Both the position numbers and the translations under genes were made by a program. A stretch of DNA of 64,000 nt from Lateolabrax maculatus (taxonomy: Eukaryota; Chordata; Actinopteri; Acropomatiformes; Lateolabracidae), in the NCBI GenBank assembly GCA_031216445.1, contig CM062208.1, forward strand, positions 9,860,001 to 9,924,000. Reading direction: 5' to 3'. The notes beneath the pieces were generated by a model that did not search any database, was not told the DNA's origin, and saw only the letters and a program-made list of their open reading frames with translations. Of the stretch, positions 49,631 to 60,321 are shown piece by piece; the first letter of the stretch is position 1, and every line of letters starts with the position of its first letter.

Positions 49631-52600
49631 ATGGCGAGTCCGCCGAGCACCGGAGACCAGCCGCCGTCGCCCGGTAACGCGAGCGTGAACCACGGCGTGA
49701 AGAAGAGCGGCTACCTGAAGAAGCAGAAGCACGGACACAAGCGCTTCTTCGTGCTGAGGGAGCCGGGCGACGGCTTCCCCGCCCGGCTGGAGTACTACGA
49801 GAGCGAGAAGAAATGGAAAAACAAGTCGGCCGCGAAGAGAGTCGTTCCGCTGGACTGCTGCCTCAACATCAACAAGCGAGCGGACGCCAAACACAAACAT
49901 CTCATCGCTCTCTACACCAGGGACGAGTACTTCGCGGTGGCGGCGGAGAACGAGCAGGAGCAGGAGAGCTGGTACCGGGTGCTGACGGATGTGATGGCCG
50001 AGGGGAAAGTGTACGACGGCTCGGCGTCCAACTCGGCGTCCTCGCTGGTCGGCTTCGACGAGGCGAGCTACGGCGTGATAACGCCGGTGGCCGCCGCCTA
50101 CACGGAGGTATGGCAGGTGAACCTGAAGTCCAAGGGCCTGGGACAGAGCCGCAACCTGACCGGCGTGTACCGGCTCTGCCTCTCCAGCCGCAACATCAGC
50201 TTCGTCAAGCTCAACACGGAGGCGGCCTCCGTCACCCTGCAGCTGATGAACATCCGCCGCTGCGGCCACTCGGACAGCTTCTTCTTCATCGAGGTGGGCC
50301 GGTCCGCGGCCACGGGCCCCGGGGAGCTGTGGATGCAGGCCGACGACTCCGTGGTGGCGCAGAACATCCACGAAACCATCCTGGAGGCCATGAAAGCCAT
50401 GAAGGAGCTGTCGGAGTTCCGGCCGCGCAGCAAGAGCCAGTCGTCTGGCACCAACCCCATCTCGGTGCCCGCAAGGAGGCACCTGAACAACCTGCCCCCG
50501 AGCCAGACCGGGCTTCCCCGGCGCTCCCGCACCGACAGCATGGCCGCCACCTCCCCCGTGAGCAAGTTCTCCTCCTGTCGCATACGCACGGCCAGCGAGG
50601 GCGACGGCACCATGACGCGCCCCATGTCGCTGACCGGCAGCCCCCTCAGCCCCGGGGCCCACAGGACCCTGCTGAGCAGGTCCCACACCATCACGGCGCG
50701 CCCCTGTCGGACGTTTGAGTCCTCGTCCCTGCAGCACAGCAAGTCCATGTCCATGCCCCTGTCCCGCTCCCCGCCCGCGGCCGCCCCCGGCCAGGGGCAC
50801 CTGCCCTCCTGCCCGGACGGCGGTGCCCCTCGCCCCTCCAGCTGCAGTGCCTCCTTCTCGGGCTCCCCCAGCGACGCCGGCTTCATATCCTGCGAGGAGT
50901 ACGGCTCCAGCCCCGCCGACGCCCGGGACGTGAGGCTGTCGCTCACGCTCCGGAGCAACACGCCCGAGTCCCTCAGAGCCGATACCCCCCCCTCCCGGGA
51001 CGGCAGTGAGCTTGAGGGCTACATGGTGATGGAGCGGCAGAAGCAGAATGGTTACCGGCGGTTTCCGGAGCTGGACAAGGCTTATCGAAAGCGCACGTAC
51101 TCCCTCACCACCCCGCGGCAGCAGAGGGTCCCCCCCCAGGTGTCTTCAGCCTCCTTGGATGAGTATACGCTCATGAGGGCCACCTACACCAGTGGGAGCC
51201 AGTCCTCCCGGAGGTGTCACACTGCCTCCCCTAAAGGGACCTATCCTGAGGATTACAGGGACGTTCAGATCGGTGTCAGCAGTCTCCAAGGTGACAGCGG
51301 CTACATGCCCATGATGCCAGGTGTGTTGCCGCAGACGCCAGGGTCCAAGGATGACCCCTACATGCCCATGAGCCCCATGTGTGTTTCTGCTCCAAAACAG
51401 ATCATCAACCCCCGATCGCACTCCTCTTCAGCGGGGCCGGCCCCACGCACAGACTCCCCCGGGAGTGTTTCCCTGGAGGACAGCGGCTACATGCGGATGT
51501 GGTGCGGAACCAAGATGTCAGCCGAGAGCCCCGATGGAAAGCACACTAATGGAGAGTACCTGAACATGTCCCCCGTTGACCATTTGGTGTCTCTCACACC
51601 TCCAGACTACATCCTCAGTCCTCCGGGAGGAGATCCCCACCCCCAGAAATATCACAGACAGCCTTATTTTTACAGCTCTCTACCACGCTCGCTTAAATGC
51701 CAGTTGCAGCGCAACGGGTCCGCAGACACAGACCAGTATGTGGTGATGAGTTTACAGAGACAGCGGATAGAAGAGGAGTCCAACTATTGTCCGATCTCTC
51801 CGGGAGACTCTGTGGCCAGCAGCTCTCCGGGGACACCAGGCACCCCTTCCTCTGCCCCATCTCCTCTCAGTGTGGCTCATGTAGACGGAGGTCTGGTGAA
51901 CCGGAGTAGGGCGTGTCGGCCCACCCGCCTGGCTCTGGAAGCCCTCAGAATACTACCATGTATGAGCGAACACCCCCTTCCCTCAGAGCCACGCAGCCCC
52001 GGCGGTGAGTACATCAACATAGACTTTAGTAGTGCTACTACCTGCAACCTGCTGGCATCCAAAGTGTCGGAGAGCTCGGAGTCCTCCGGGAGTTTAATGT
52101 GTGCAGAGAGGGGGTCCCTACCCCTCTCAGACTATGCTAATGTTGACCTCAACTCCCCCGGTCATCTTGGCTCACACCAGGCCGGGGCTTCCCCCCCTGC
52201 GGGGTGCCTAAACCACACGTCCGAAGTCTTGACTTGCTCAAGTCCGGTGAACGCCCAGCAGAGCATGCAGGGAGGCAAGGAGGAAGGAGAGAGAAAAAGC
52301 ATAGAGGGACAGGCGGAGGAGAGGGGGATGGTGGAGGAATATCCCCTCCAACAGCAGGTGTGTCAGACTGCTCCAGTCAAGGATGACTACACTGAGATGA
52401 CCTTCAGTCCCCATGCCCCTGTACCTGCTCTCTGCACCACTGATGCTGCTCCCCTCCCCACCAGCCCTACCGCCTGCGTCCAGAGACTCAGCCTCGAGAG
52501 CAGCATTGTGGATGGGGTACCCCCTGTGCCACTGGACTCTTTTCTCCTCGGGGGTCCTTCGTTACCCGTCACCCTCGTGGATCCACACAGGGGGGCAAAA

Positions 52601-53003
52601 GTGATCCGGGCGGACCCTCAGGGGCGCCGGCGGCACAGTTCGGAGACCTTCTCCTCCACCACTACAGTCACACCCGTGTGCCCATCCTTTGCACATGACA
52701 CCAAACGGCACAGCTCTGCCTCCGTGGAGAATGTATCCCACACTGTTTGCAGCTCTGAGGGACCTGAGGAGGACTACGGCAACAACAGCCCCATGTGCAG
52801 GGAGATGTCAGCCGGTTATCAGAATGGACTTAACTACATTGCCTTAAACTTGATGGAGGGAAACCTTGGAGGATGCAGGTTAGGGGACTGTGATGGGCTT
52901 CTGAGGTTCAAGACAGCTTGTGGCTGCAAGGGGGGCATGAATGGTTTCAACACGAGCCCCTACGCCAGCATGGGATTCAAGGAGACTGCCGCTGTTGTAA
53001 AAG
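49631..53003 (+). CDS. irs2: irs2 coding exon 1: PH, PTB, KRLB and YXXM tail
   Basis: The PH domain spans about residues 24-124 (SGYLKKQKHGHKRFFVLRE to SWYRVLTDVM) and binds phosphoinositides. The PTB domain spans about 155-260. Its phosphotyrosine-contacting arginines lie in RRCGHSD (R210) and GRSAATG (R224), and it binds the receptor NPXY motif. The tail has PI3-kinase YXXM motifs YMVM, YTLM, YMPM (twice), YMRM, YLNM, YVVM and YTEM, a Grb2-type EYINID, and SHP2-type YIAL and YASM near the end. The KRLB tyrosine sits in PEDYRDV at about residue 541, where the residue after Tyr is Arg instead of the mammalian Gly. RSRTDSMA and RHSSETF resemble AKT/14-3-3-type serine sites. The 5' 1.4 kb is markedly GC- and CpG-rich compared with the rest. 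Confidence 0.95.
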
Positions 53004-53509
53004 GTGAGCGTGTTCATACATTTCACACATACACACGCTCATTCATTCAGTAGATTTTCATTCATGAAGGGAGTGGTGCAAGGGCTTGAGTAGGATAGAG
53101 ATCTGCCTCAGGGCTACTTCATTCCGAGGTTGACAGTAATGACTATCTTTCAGATAACATGCTGAAAACAAACAACTTCATTTTGGTGTCTTCAGTAGAT
53201 CCTCTATGTTTAACACTGACTCTGGATTTAACCCACTGACTGCTAGTTCAATAATAATATTTTTCTGTACAGCCATGTCATAACCTTGTAGCCTTGTGTT
53301 AGTCTAAATATTACACCACTTACTAGTAGTCTCTGCCTCTCAAGTTACAGGTAAAGTGACTGACCACAATCGTGACTGACAGTCTCCATAATGTCCAAAA
53401 TAACATGTTGTTATTTTGGACATTATGGAGACTGTCAGTCACGATGAAATGTAGCAAACAGCGTTTATTAGTGGCATCTGTTTGACTTTATCACTGGTTA
53501 CATGCCGAT

Positions 53510-53565
<56 letters not shown>

Positions 53566-55430
53566 GAAGAACAGTTTTCAGTCTGTAAACACAGGCTACA
53601 GGAGCAGAGGGAAGTGAAGTTGAAAAGAATGTTGCCGTTGGGTTTAGGCTAGGATGTTTAGATAGGATTAGTCACCAAGTCGTCACACCCATGACACACT
53701 GACAAATCTTATGGCTGTTCGATGCTGTCGAGGGCTGCTTGCTGGGTGTTTGATCTGATTCAAACGGCATAGCAATATTAGAGCATCAGCACCGGAAAAT
53801 GAGCCTTTTGTCCTGAAAAATAAAAGCTTAGAAATAAAAAGTGAAGAGAGTAAAACAGTGTTCAAAATAACCAAAATATCTCCATATTCTGCTGAGCATG
53901 CTCCTTTTGCACTCGTTAGCTGTAGATCTCCTCAAAAGGAAACCGCAACTATATTTCAGTCTAGGATTCACTTGACTTAATTAGATTTTATTATGCAACC
54001 ATCTTATTTTGAAACAGTTTTATGTTGAAAACTATTGCCGGACTTGTTACATTTGATTCTGGCAGGCTTGATGCTGCCGTTGTGTGTTTGTGTGAATGGT
54101 CTGCTCTGGTCTTCCCTCAGTGACGCAGTTTTATACCACGTCACTATTCCACAAAACATCTAGTCTGATCCAGTGACGCATGCAGCACTGCACATGATGT
54201 GCTTATGAAAGAAGCTAGAACAGGCAAAATCCAGTTGCTGGTTAATGTTATAAAACAGTGTAATTTAGCCTTTAGAGTGCTGGTATGTGTGTGAATAAGC
54301 CATGAAATCTATATGAGTGGGTGTCTTTGTATGAAGAAACAGTTGCCATCAAAATATTCACCCCAATTTGTTCACTGTTGCATCAGTGGCTTTTCATGCC
54401 TCTGTAAATAGCAGGGATTATTTACAGGGATAGGTGACCTAGCAGGGGCATGTCAGAAGTTGCTGTTGTTTGAAAAGAAAATACACAGTGTCGGGATCAT
54501 CGTGAGCCAGGAGTCAGTGTTCTCGATGGTGAAATAAGAGTTTAATTGCTGTTTGTGGTTTCACAACCAAGTTGTCTCTCTTTGTCTCTGTCTCTGCTGG
54601 CTCTTATGCTGTGAGCGCAGCCAGTGTGGGGTTGGTGCAAGTCATCAGGTTCCCCAGAAAAACAAGTGAGTCAGTTGTTTATCAATTGTCAGGTACTGGA
54701 TTTCAGGACTGGAATGCGGGCAGTGTGCAAAGGTTGCTGGGAGAGGTGAATGCTCTCTTGTTTTTCTAACCTGGTGGGATGGACTCTGAGGGCTGACTGG
54801 AGGATTCTTTTTCTTTTTCTTTTTCTTTTTTTTTTTTTTTACCGTGAGCAACTTCACAAACACACCAATTAAACAGTTTTACACAGGAACATGTCCAATG
54901 TTTTGCATAAACACACATTACTTTTACCAGGCACACGCACATACCTGGGCACTCTCACACGTATTGTGAACCTCCCGTCACTTCATGTTGTCATGGTGCT
55001 TTTGTGTTTCAGAGGACAGGACCCAAACATTGAATTTTGAACCTCAGTGCAGACGTTTGTCGAAGGCTATGAGAGCAGGGGAGGAGGACAGAGGGAGGTG
55101 GAGGAACAATGGTGAATGATGGATGACTTGTTTTGTTTTTCATGTACAACAAAATAGACAATTGAGCTGTTGGCTGAAGGAAGGGAAAGAGGGTGAGGGG
55201 GAGGAATGGAGGAGTAACAAGGAAAGAAAGAAAAGAAATACAGAAAGAGATAGAGATCAGTGTCATTCCAGTAAGACTTTGCCTTTGCTACTGTATCTGG
55301 GTTATATAAGCCCTTCCTAGCAAACCAATGTCCTTGTACATAATAGTGAATGACTCAGCTCTGATCAGAGATGTGACCAGTGTTGCAAGTCATAGATCCT
55401 CTCATCAAAATACAAAAACACTGCTGTTGC

Positions 55431-55467
<37 letters not shown>

Positions 55468-58400
55468 AATGAGGGCAGGACTGTTTACTACGAGATGACA
55501 GGCTCTCCCACATTCTCTTGTTATCACTGAGTGATCCATAGTTTGAATTCCCTGCACATCAGCTTGAAACGGGTAGATTAAGAGATCCTTATTTGACAAC
55601 TGAAGTTATTGCAGTGTAAGGGAGGGACGGAGAAAGAGGGAGACGATGCTCCTCAGTTCAGCAAATATATAATTATTTCCTGCCTGTTTTGTATATAGAG
55701 GTCTTCGTGTGGCTCAGTGAGGAGTGGTTGAGTCTGTTAGTTGATAGCTTACACTGATGTTGCTTGGGTTTTGGCCCTGACATGACACACAGGGAGAGGG
55801 GAGGCGACGGGGCACAGGAGGGGGCTCTTTGGCTTTCAGTGCACGCCTTCTGGCCCCGCCGACTATGTCAGTTTCTAGACCTTTGAACTAGTACCATGTG
55901 TGTGAGTAGCTCTGAGAAAAGGGGGGGAGATATTGCCATGGGGGCCTTTCCAGAAACCCAAACACACCTCCATCTCTGTGATGGAAACAAAACAGCCAGG
56001 GTGTGTACTATTTTTACAACTTTTTACTCCAATTCTTTGGGCGACCTCATCTCTCCTTTTAGGGTACATCTCTCCTGCCACTTCTCTTTTCTCCATATAT
56101 GCGTTTTTTTTTAATCACCCTTCTGTCATCATTTATCTAATGTTACTCTCTCTGACTAAAAGTCTTGCATGGGTGCAGACAGGGCAGAAGACTGACTCAT
56201 ACTCTCCATGCCTTTCACACACACACACACACATTTCCACTTTGTCTGTGTGTCTTCCTTTCCTGTGTGCTTCCATATACACAGCCATCAGCAGATGGTG
56301 GAGGGGTGTGGGGGTCAGGGGTTTTGCACCTGCCCCGCCATGCAGTGCTCACTGGTTATCTGGCCCGTCAGAGGAGAGTGACAATACGCTAATGACTGGC
56401 CACCATCTGCCACAACAACAACAGGGGAGAAGGGGGTGTGGCGAGGCAGTTTCAAGAAGCCATATACCAACCCCCCTCCTCCCCTGTTTCTCCTCTTCTT
56501 CTCTCCAGGCATTGGTTTCTGTTTTTCAGAAATCATGTGATTCAAGCCCTCCCCCCACCACCACCACCACACACACACACACCTTCTCCGTACCGGTGCG
56601 TTTGAGAGCCTTGTGTTTTTCCTGTAGTTATCTGACCTCAGTGGACCGTCTGTGGTTGGCTTTTCACTCCAGAGGCCGTAGAGGATTGTCTAACGATGCA
56701 TTAAACAATTAGCTAATCATATCTGATCAGAGCCACAAGACTCTCACTCCACTTGCTGCTTGGTTCATCTCACGCTGCGAACAACAAAAACAGACAAATA
56801 ATGGCCAACTGGTTAGAAGGATTGATTTGAAATGTATAAAGTATGAATGGATCAGTCAATTGAAAGAAAACAGATTAATAGATAATACTTGCAGTCCTAG
56901 AAATGTCTTTTGTTATGGTGTGTTCATGAGCTAATGAGAAAGCCTGACATCTGACAATCAGACATATTTTTTGACAACATAGCTCATAAATGCATTGAAT
57001 TTGTGCACCTATTGTATATACAGTATGCATTGCAAAAGTGCACTTTTCTAGTTGACTAATATGCTATACTAAACAGCTTTTATTTTGCATCCAAATGGCC
57101 TAGTTTGAGCCTAGAGCGTTTAACTCTGCACACAATGCCTCTACTTGATTATTTGAGTACATACTGTATTTTTGGGAAACATACAGTCTTTGTCCTCACC
57201 TGTTCTGTGCAACCCCTCCCTTTCACACACACATACACAGCGCTCCCTTTCAGCAAAGTAGGGCGGGATGTTCCAGAGCTAGATAAAAACAAAGTCAGCC
57301 TACCATATCCTCAATTTAGCTTAGAGGTAAGAAGGATTACATTCACTTCAGGATTAGACATTGTTGAGTAGCTTGTTTTGTCTAGCGATAGAAGAAGAGA
57401 TAGAGCTTCTGTGAGTGACAGGAGTGCATATGCCATAAAGTATTGTACTTACATAAAACACACACACCAGGTAAGCTCAGTCTACATGTCTGGGTCTACT
57501 GGCTTCCGCCCGGTTTTTCATTCATAAACAGTCCAGTTTATCATAAACTTTCTCTCTCTGGACCTCACTGCTGTCTTAACGCTTCTCCATACAGTAAATA
57601 TATAGTAAGCATAGGAATAAGCAGTGGATGTAAAGGAGGCTGTGTTGTTACATGTAGCAATGGCTTTTTAATTTCACCTGGATTTAGCATGTTTGGTAGC
57701 TTGAAAATAAATCATGAAACGCCATTTTTTTTTTCTTAAGCAAAAGCGCCAAACATTGCTTAGTTCCAGGCTGTCAGCTGTGAGGATTTGCTGTTTTTCT
57801 TTACCATATGTGATAGTAAATTGGACATCTTTGGGTTTTATACGGTTTATAAGACTAAACAAGATATTTTTAATAGACAATTTTCTGCCATTTTATAGCC
57901 GAAATGCTTTGTCAATTCATTGAGAAAAAAATAATTTTAGTTGCAGCCCTTGATGCTTTGCAGTTTTTTTTTTTTGAAAAGTGAAAAAATCACACAATTG
58001 TTGCGAAAAGATTTAAAAATTGGATAAGATTGGATTTTGAATGTAATAATGAGTCAGCCGGAGAACCGCAACAACAACAGTGGTTGTTGTTTTCGTTTTG
58101 TTGGGCAGGCAGAGGTGTGGGAGGTCAGAGGTGAGGAGTCAGTCGGTGTTTGTTTGCTGAAGTACTGCTGTAGATCAGGGAGGAGCCTGCAGGGCAGGAA
58201 TGTAAACAGCAGATCTGAGCCCTCTGATGTCTCACTATCTGTATGAGGAAACCTACACCCAGCGTCAGTCTTGTTGTTTGCCGAAGCCCATTTGCAGTTG
58301 TTGATCCTCTTTCTGTCCTGCAGTTCAGAAACACAGTTGTGGCAGTTCCCCTAAAAGCACATTCATTAGCTCTGCTGCAGCGCAGAGCTACTCAAGCAGG

Positions 58401-58470
58401 TGATACATCAACAGACATGGGCATGTTTACTCTGCTTCTGAAGCACCAGGGAGGAGGCTGCTAATACATG

Positions 58471-58513
<43 letters not shown>

Positions 58514-60321
58514 GTGTGTGTGTCCTAGCCCTGAATGGAGCACGGCTAAATTTAGTCTGTGAGAACTAAATAAATAATGAACAGAGCTTGCTTGGTTGTG
58601 TATGTGTGCGTGTGTGCGTGTGTGTATGTGCGTGTGTGTGTGTGTGTGTGGACAGGGGGCACAGGCGTGGGTTAAGGGAGGGGCAGAGGGATGTGTGTAT
58701 GGGCTCAAAAAAGAGGAGGGGGTAGGAGCCATTGGGTTCATTCCCCCGCTGGCTGGACGTCCCCCCCCGTCCCCAAATCTCCCTGCCCACCCACTCTTCT
58801 CCGATCAGCATGTGTTTGAATAGCAGTGTGTGTGGCACATCTCTTTACACCCCTATTGTTCATGCAATAGTAATAATGTTTTTGAGGATCTACATATATG
58901 ACTACACCTGGCTGCTAATCAGAGGTGTTGGTGATTCAGCTCTCCTTCCCGGCAGATCTCAGTAATTCTCACCCAAGTGTCTGCCTCTACAGGCCACTGA
59001 CTGGCCCGGCCCCTCCAGAAACACACACACACACACACACACGCACTCAGATTATTATGGACCGTCGATCCCATGACCTCACTGCATTCCCGTTCCTCTC
59101 CGTCAGGTTGATTCTGTTACTGTGTTTTTTCCACCACTTCCCACCCCAGTGTTTCTATTTTCCTCTGTCTCAGACACTTATGGCAATGAAGAGACAGAGC
59201 TCAGCCAGCACAGGTGGCCTCAGGAGGGACATTTTTTTTTATTTTCTTAAAAAATAAATTAACTCTGTGGTTCGTATTTTGTGCATCTCAGTCATCCTTG
59301 AGCATTTGTGGATATGCATCAGCCTCTTCAGTGTGTTTTATTTCCTCTCTGATGTTTTGGTCATCACTAAGTGTTGTGTCAAGTGTCTATAAAACTTTAG
59401 ATTTGACACTAGCTTCTGATTGTCATTTACAACATGTATAGGGCGAAGAGAGAGAACAGACGTGTGTGTGTGTGTGTGTGCTAATGGTGGAAGTAGTTTA
59501 GGAGGGGGTAACCACAAGGACTCTGAATGAAAGGTTTGTTTTAGAGAATGACGATCACATCCAGCTTTGTGAAAACAGCCCTTGTTCCTGGCTGGAGAAG
59601 AGGGAGAGGAGACAGCGAATGAGGGAAGAAACGTAGCCGTGGAAAGGGGCTGTGTTTGTGTGTGTTTGTGTGTGTGTGTGTGTGTGCGCGCCTGTGTCTG
59701 CATTTCCGCTCCCATTTGATAGCTCTGCATGCAAATGAAACCTCACAAACAAGTACACCGGGGCAAGGGTCAGCACAGCTTTCCACTGGGAGAAAAGCGA
59801 CACTCATGGTTTATAGTATGTGAAAATACACAGCTGTGGTGTGTGTGGGAGTTAATGTGGTATTTTCTGTTTATTTGACCCCAGTAGATAGGCAATCAAG
59901 AATACCTGGTTGTGTGTTTGTTGCTGTGTGGAAGCGTTGTTGCTGTCTCTTTTGCCGTCATTGGAGACTGCCTTGTGTCAGCTGCACAGTGCTAAATGCC
60001 ACTCTGTTTTTCCCCTGCTGTGAAAGCACCTGCCACTTCAGTGTCTACCAGCTGAAACACACACACACACACACACTCTAACACACACAAACACACACAA
60101 TGGCTGGTGGCTTGAAACACATTTATTCCTTACTTGGTAACAGAGTGGGGGGGTATCTGTTTGACTTTGCTCTATTGCTCCAAACTGTACATAATGAATT
60201 ATATATACTGTATGTACACACACTTAAATTAAGTTTCTGAAGGGAATATTGACCAAGAAATCTCTTTAAATGACATTCAACTTCATGACAAGAAACTTTT
60301 TTTCTTCTTCTTTCAGAATGA
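49631..60321 (+). CDS. irs2: Insulin receptor substrate 2; join(49631..53003, 60317..60321)
   Basis: The product is a cytoplasmic docking protein, phosphorylated by insulin and IGF-1 receptors, that recruits PI3-kinase, Grb2 and SHP2. The spliced product is 1125 residues (human about 1338; the difference is mainly missing Gly/Ala/Pro-rich stretches). It starts MASPPSTG like human MASPPRHG and ends AAVVKE-stop, matching human ATIVKE-stop. IRS2 rather than IRS1 is supported by the N-terminus, by the KRLB segment YPEDYRDVQIG (human YPEDYGDIEIG), by HRGAKVIRADPQGRRRHSSE, and by the col4a1 neighbour. The exon 1 donor AAAAG/GTGAGC (phase 1) joins the TTTCAG/AATGA acceptor to form Glu-stop. Without splicing the frame would read into the intron and add 16 unrelated residues after the Lys, to 53053. 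Whether this is a fish irs2a or irs2b copy cannot be told here. Confidence 0.95.
53369..53445. repeat. Perfect 37-bp inverted repeat with 3-nt loop
   Basis: Arm 1 is 53369-53405, the loop TGT is 53406-53408, and arm 2 is 53409-53445. The arms are exact reverse complements over 37 bases. The nonamer GTGACTGAC also occurs just upstream at 53356-53364. Transcribed, this would fold into a long perfect hairpin. It may be a terminal-inverted-repeat relic, a small-RNA hairpin, a fold-back mutation or an assembly artefact. Confidence 0.95.
53512..53563. repeat. (TG)n microsatellite in irs2 intron
   Basis: About 26 uninterrupted GT units, starting 66 bases after the perfect inverted repeat. Confidence 0.98.
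58472..58651. repeat. Paired GT microsatellites in irs2 intron
   Basis: (TG)n runs with one TGCG interruption lie at 58472-58523, with a second imperfect GT/GC run at 58597-58651. Other tracts in the same intron are at 55433-55466 (GT then GA), 56218-56232, 59020-59043, 59461-59480, 59655-59690 and 60058-60076. Confidence 0.95.
60317..60321 (+). CDS. irs2: irs2 coding exon 2: two bases of Glu codon plus stop
   Basis: The acceptor TTTCAG ends at 60316. AA (60317-60318) completes the GAA codon begun by G at 53003, and TGA (60319-60321) terminates translation. The resulting VKE-stop end is the same as in human IRS2, which also has its intron at the extreme 3' end of the coding region. The rest of this exon is 3' UTR. 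Confidence 0.85.

Larger units (their letters stand above)
53004..60316 (+). other. irs2: irs2 intron (7.3 kb)
   Basis: The intron has a GTGAGC donor and a polypyrimidine TTTCTTCTTCTTTCAG acceptor. It is rich in CA/GT microsatellites and in poly-T, including TTTTTC repeats at 54805-54840. A perfect inverted repeat lies at 53369-53445. No protein-coding exon, tRNA or recognisable miRNA was found. Long frames inside it, such as one near 55933-56712, look like chance. Confidence 0.85.

Noticed and set aside
49813..50718. 301-codon frame in a second + strand frame within irs2 exon 1
   Set aside because: It is an out-of-frame shadow of irs2, rich in Arg, Gly and His as expected from shifted GC-rich codons.
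49115..50800. Antisense 561-codon open frame opposite irs2
   Set aside because: It mirrors the GC-rich third positions of the irs2 PH/PTB-coding region, extends through poly-T/poly-A leader tracts as Lys and Phe runs, and shows no recognisable domain.
53004..53053. Continuation of the irs2 exon 1 frame to a stop at 53053
   Set aside because: The 16 added residues follow a canonical GTGAGC donor and are absent from the family. Splicing to 60317 restores the conserved end.
55933..56712. 259-codon frame in the irs2 intron
   Set aside because: Its translation is dominated by microsatellite-derived His/Thr and Ser/Pro runs and has no recognisable domain.
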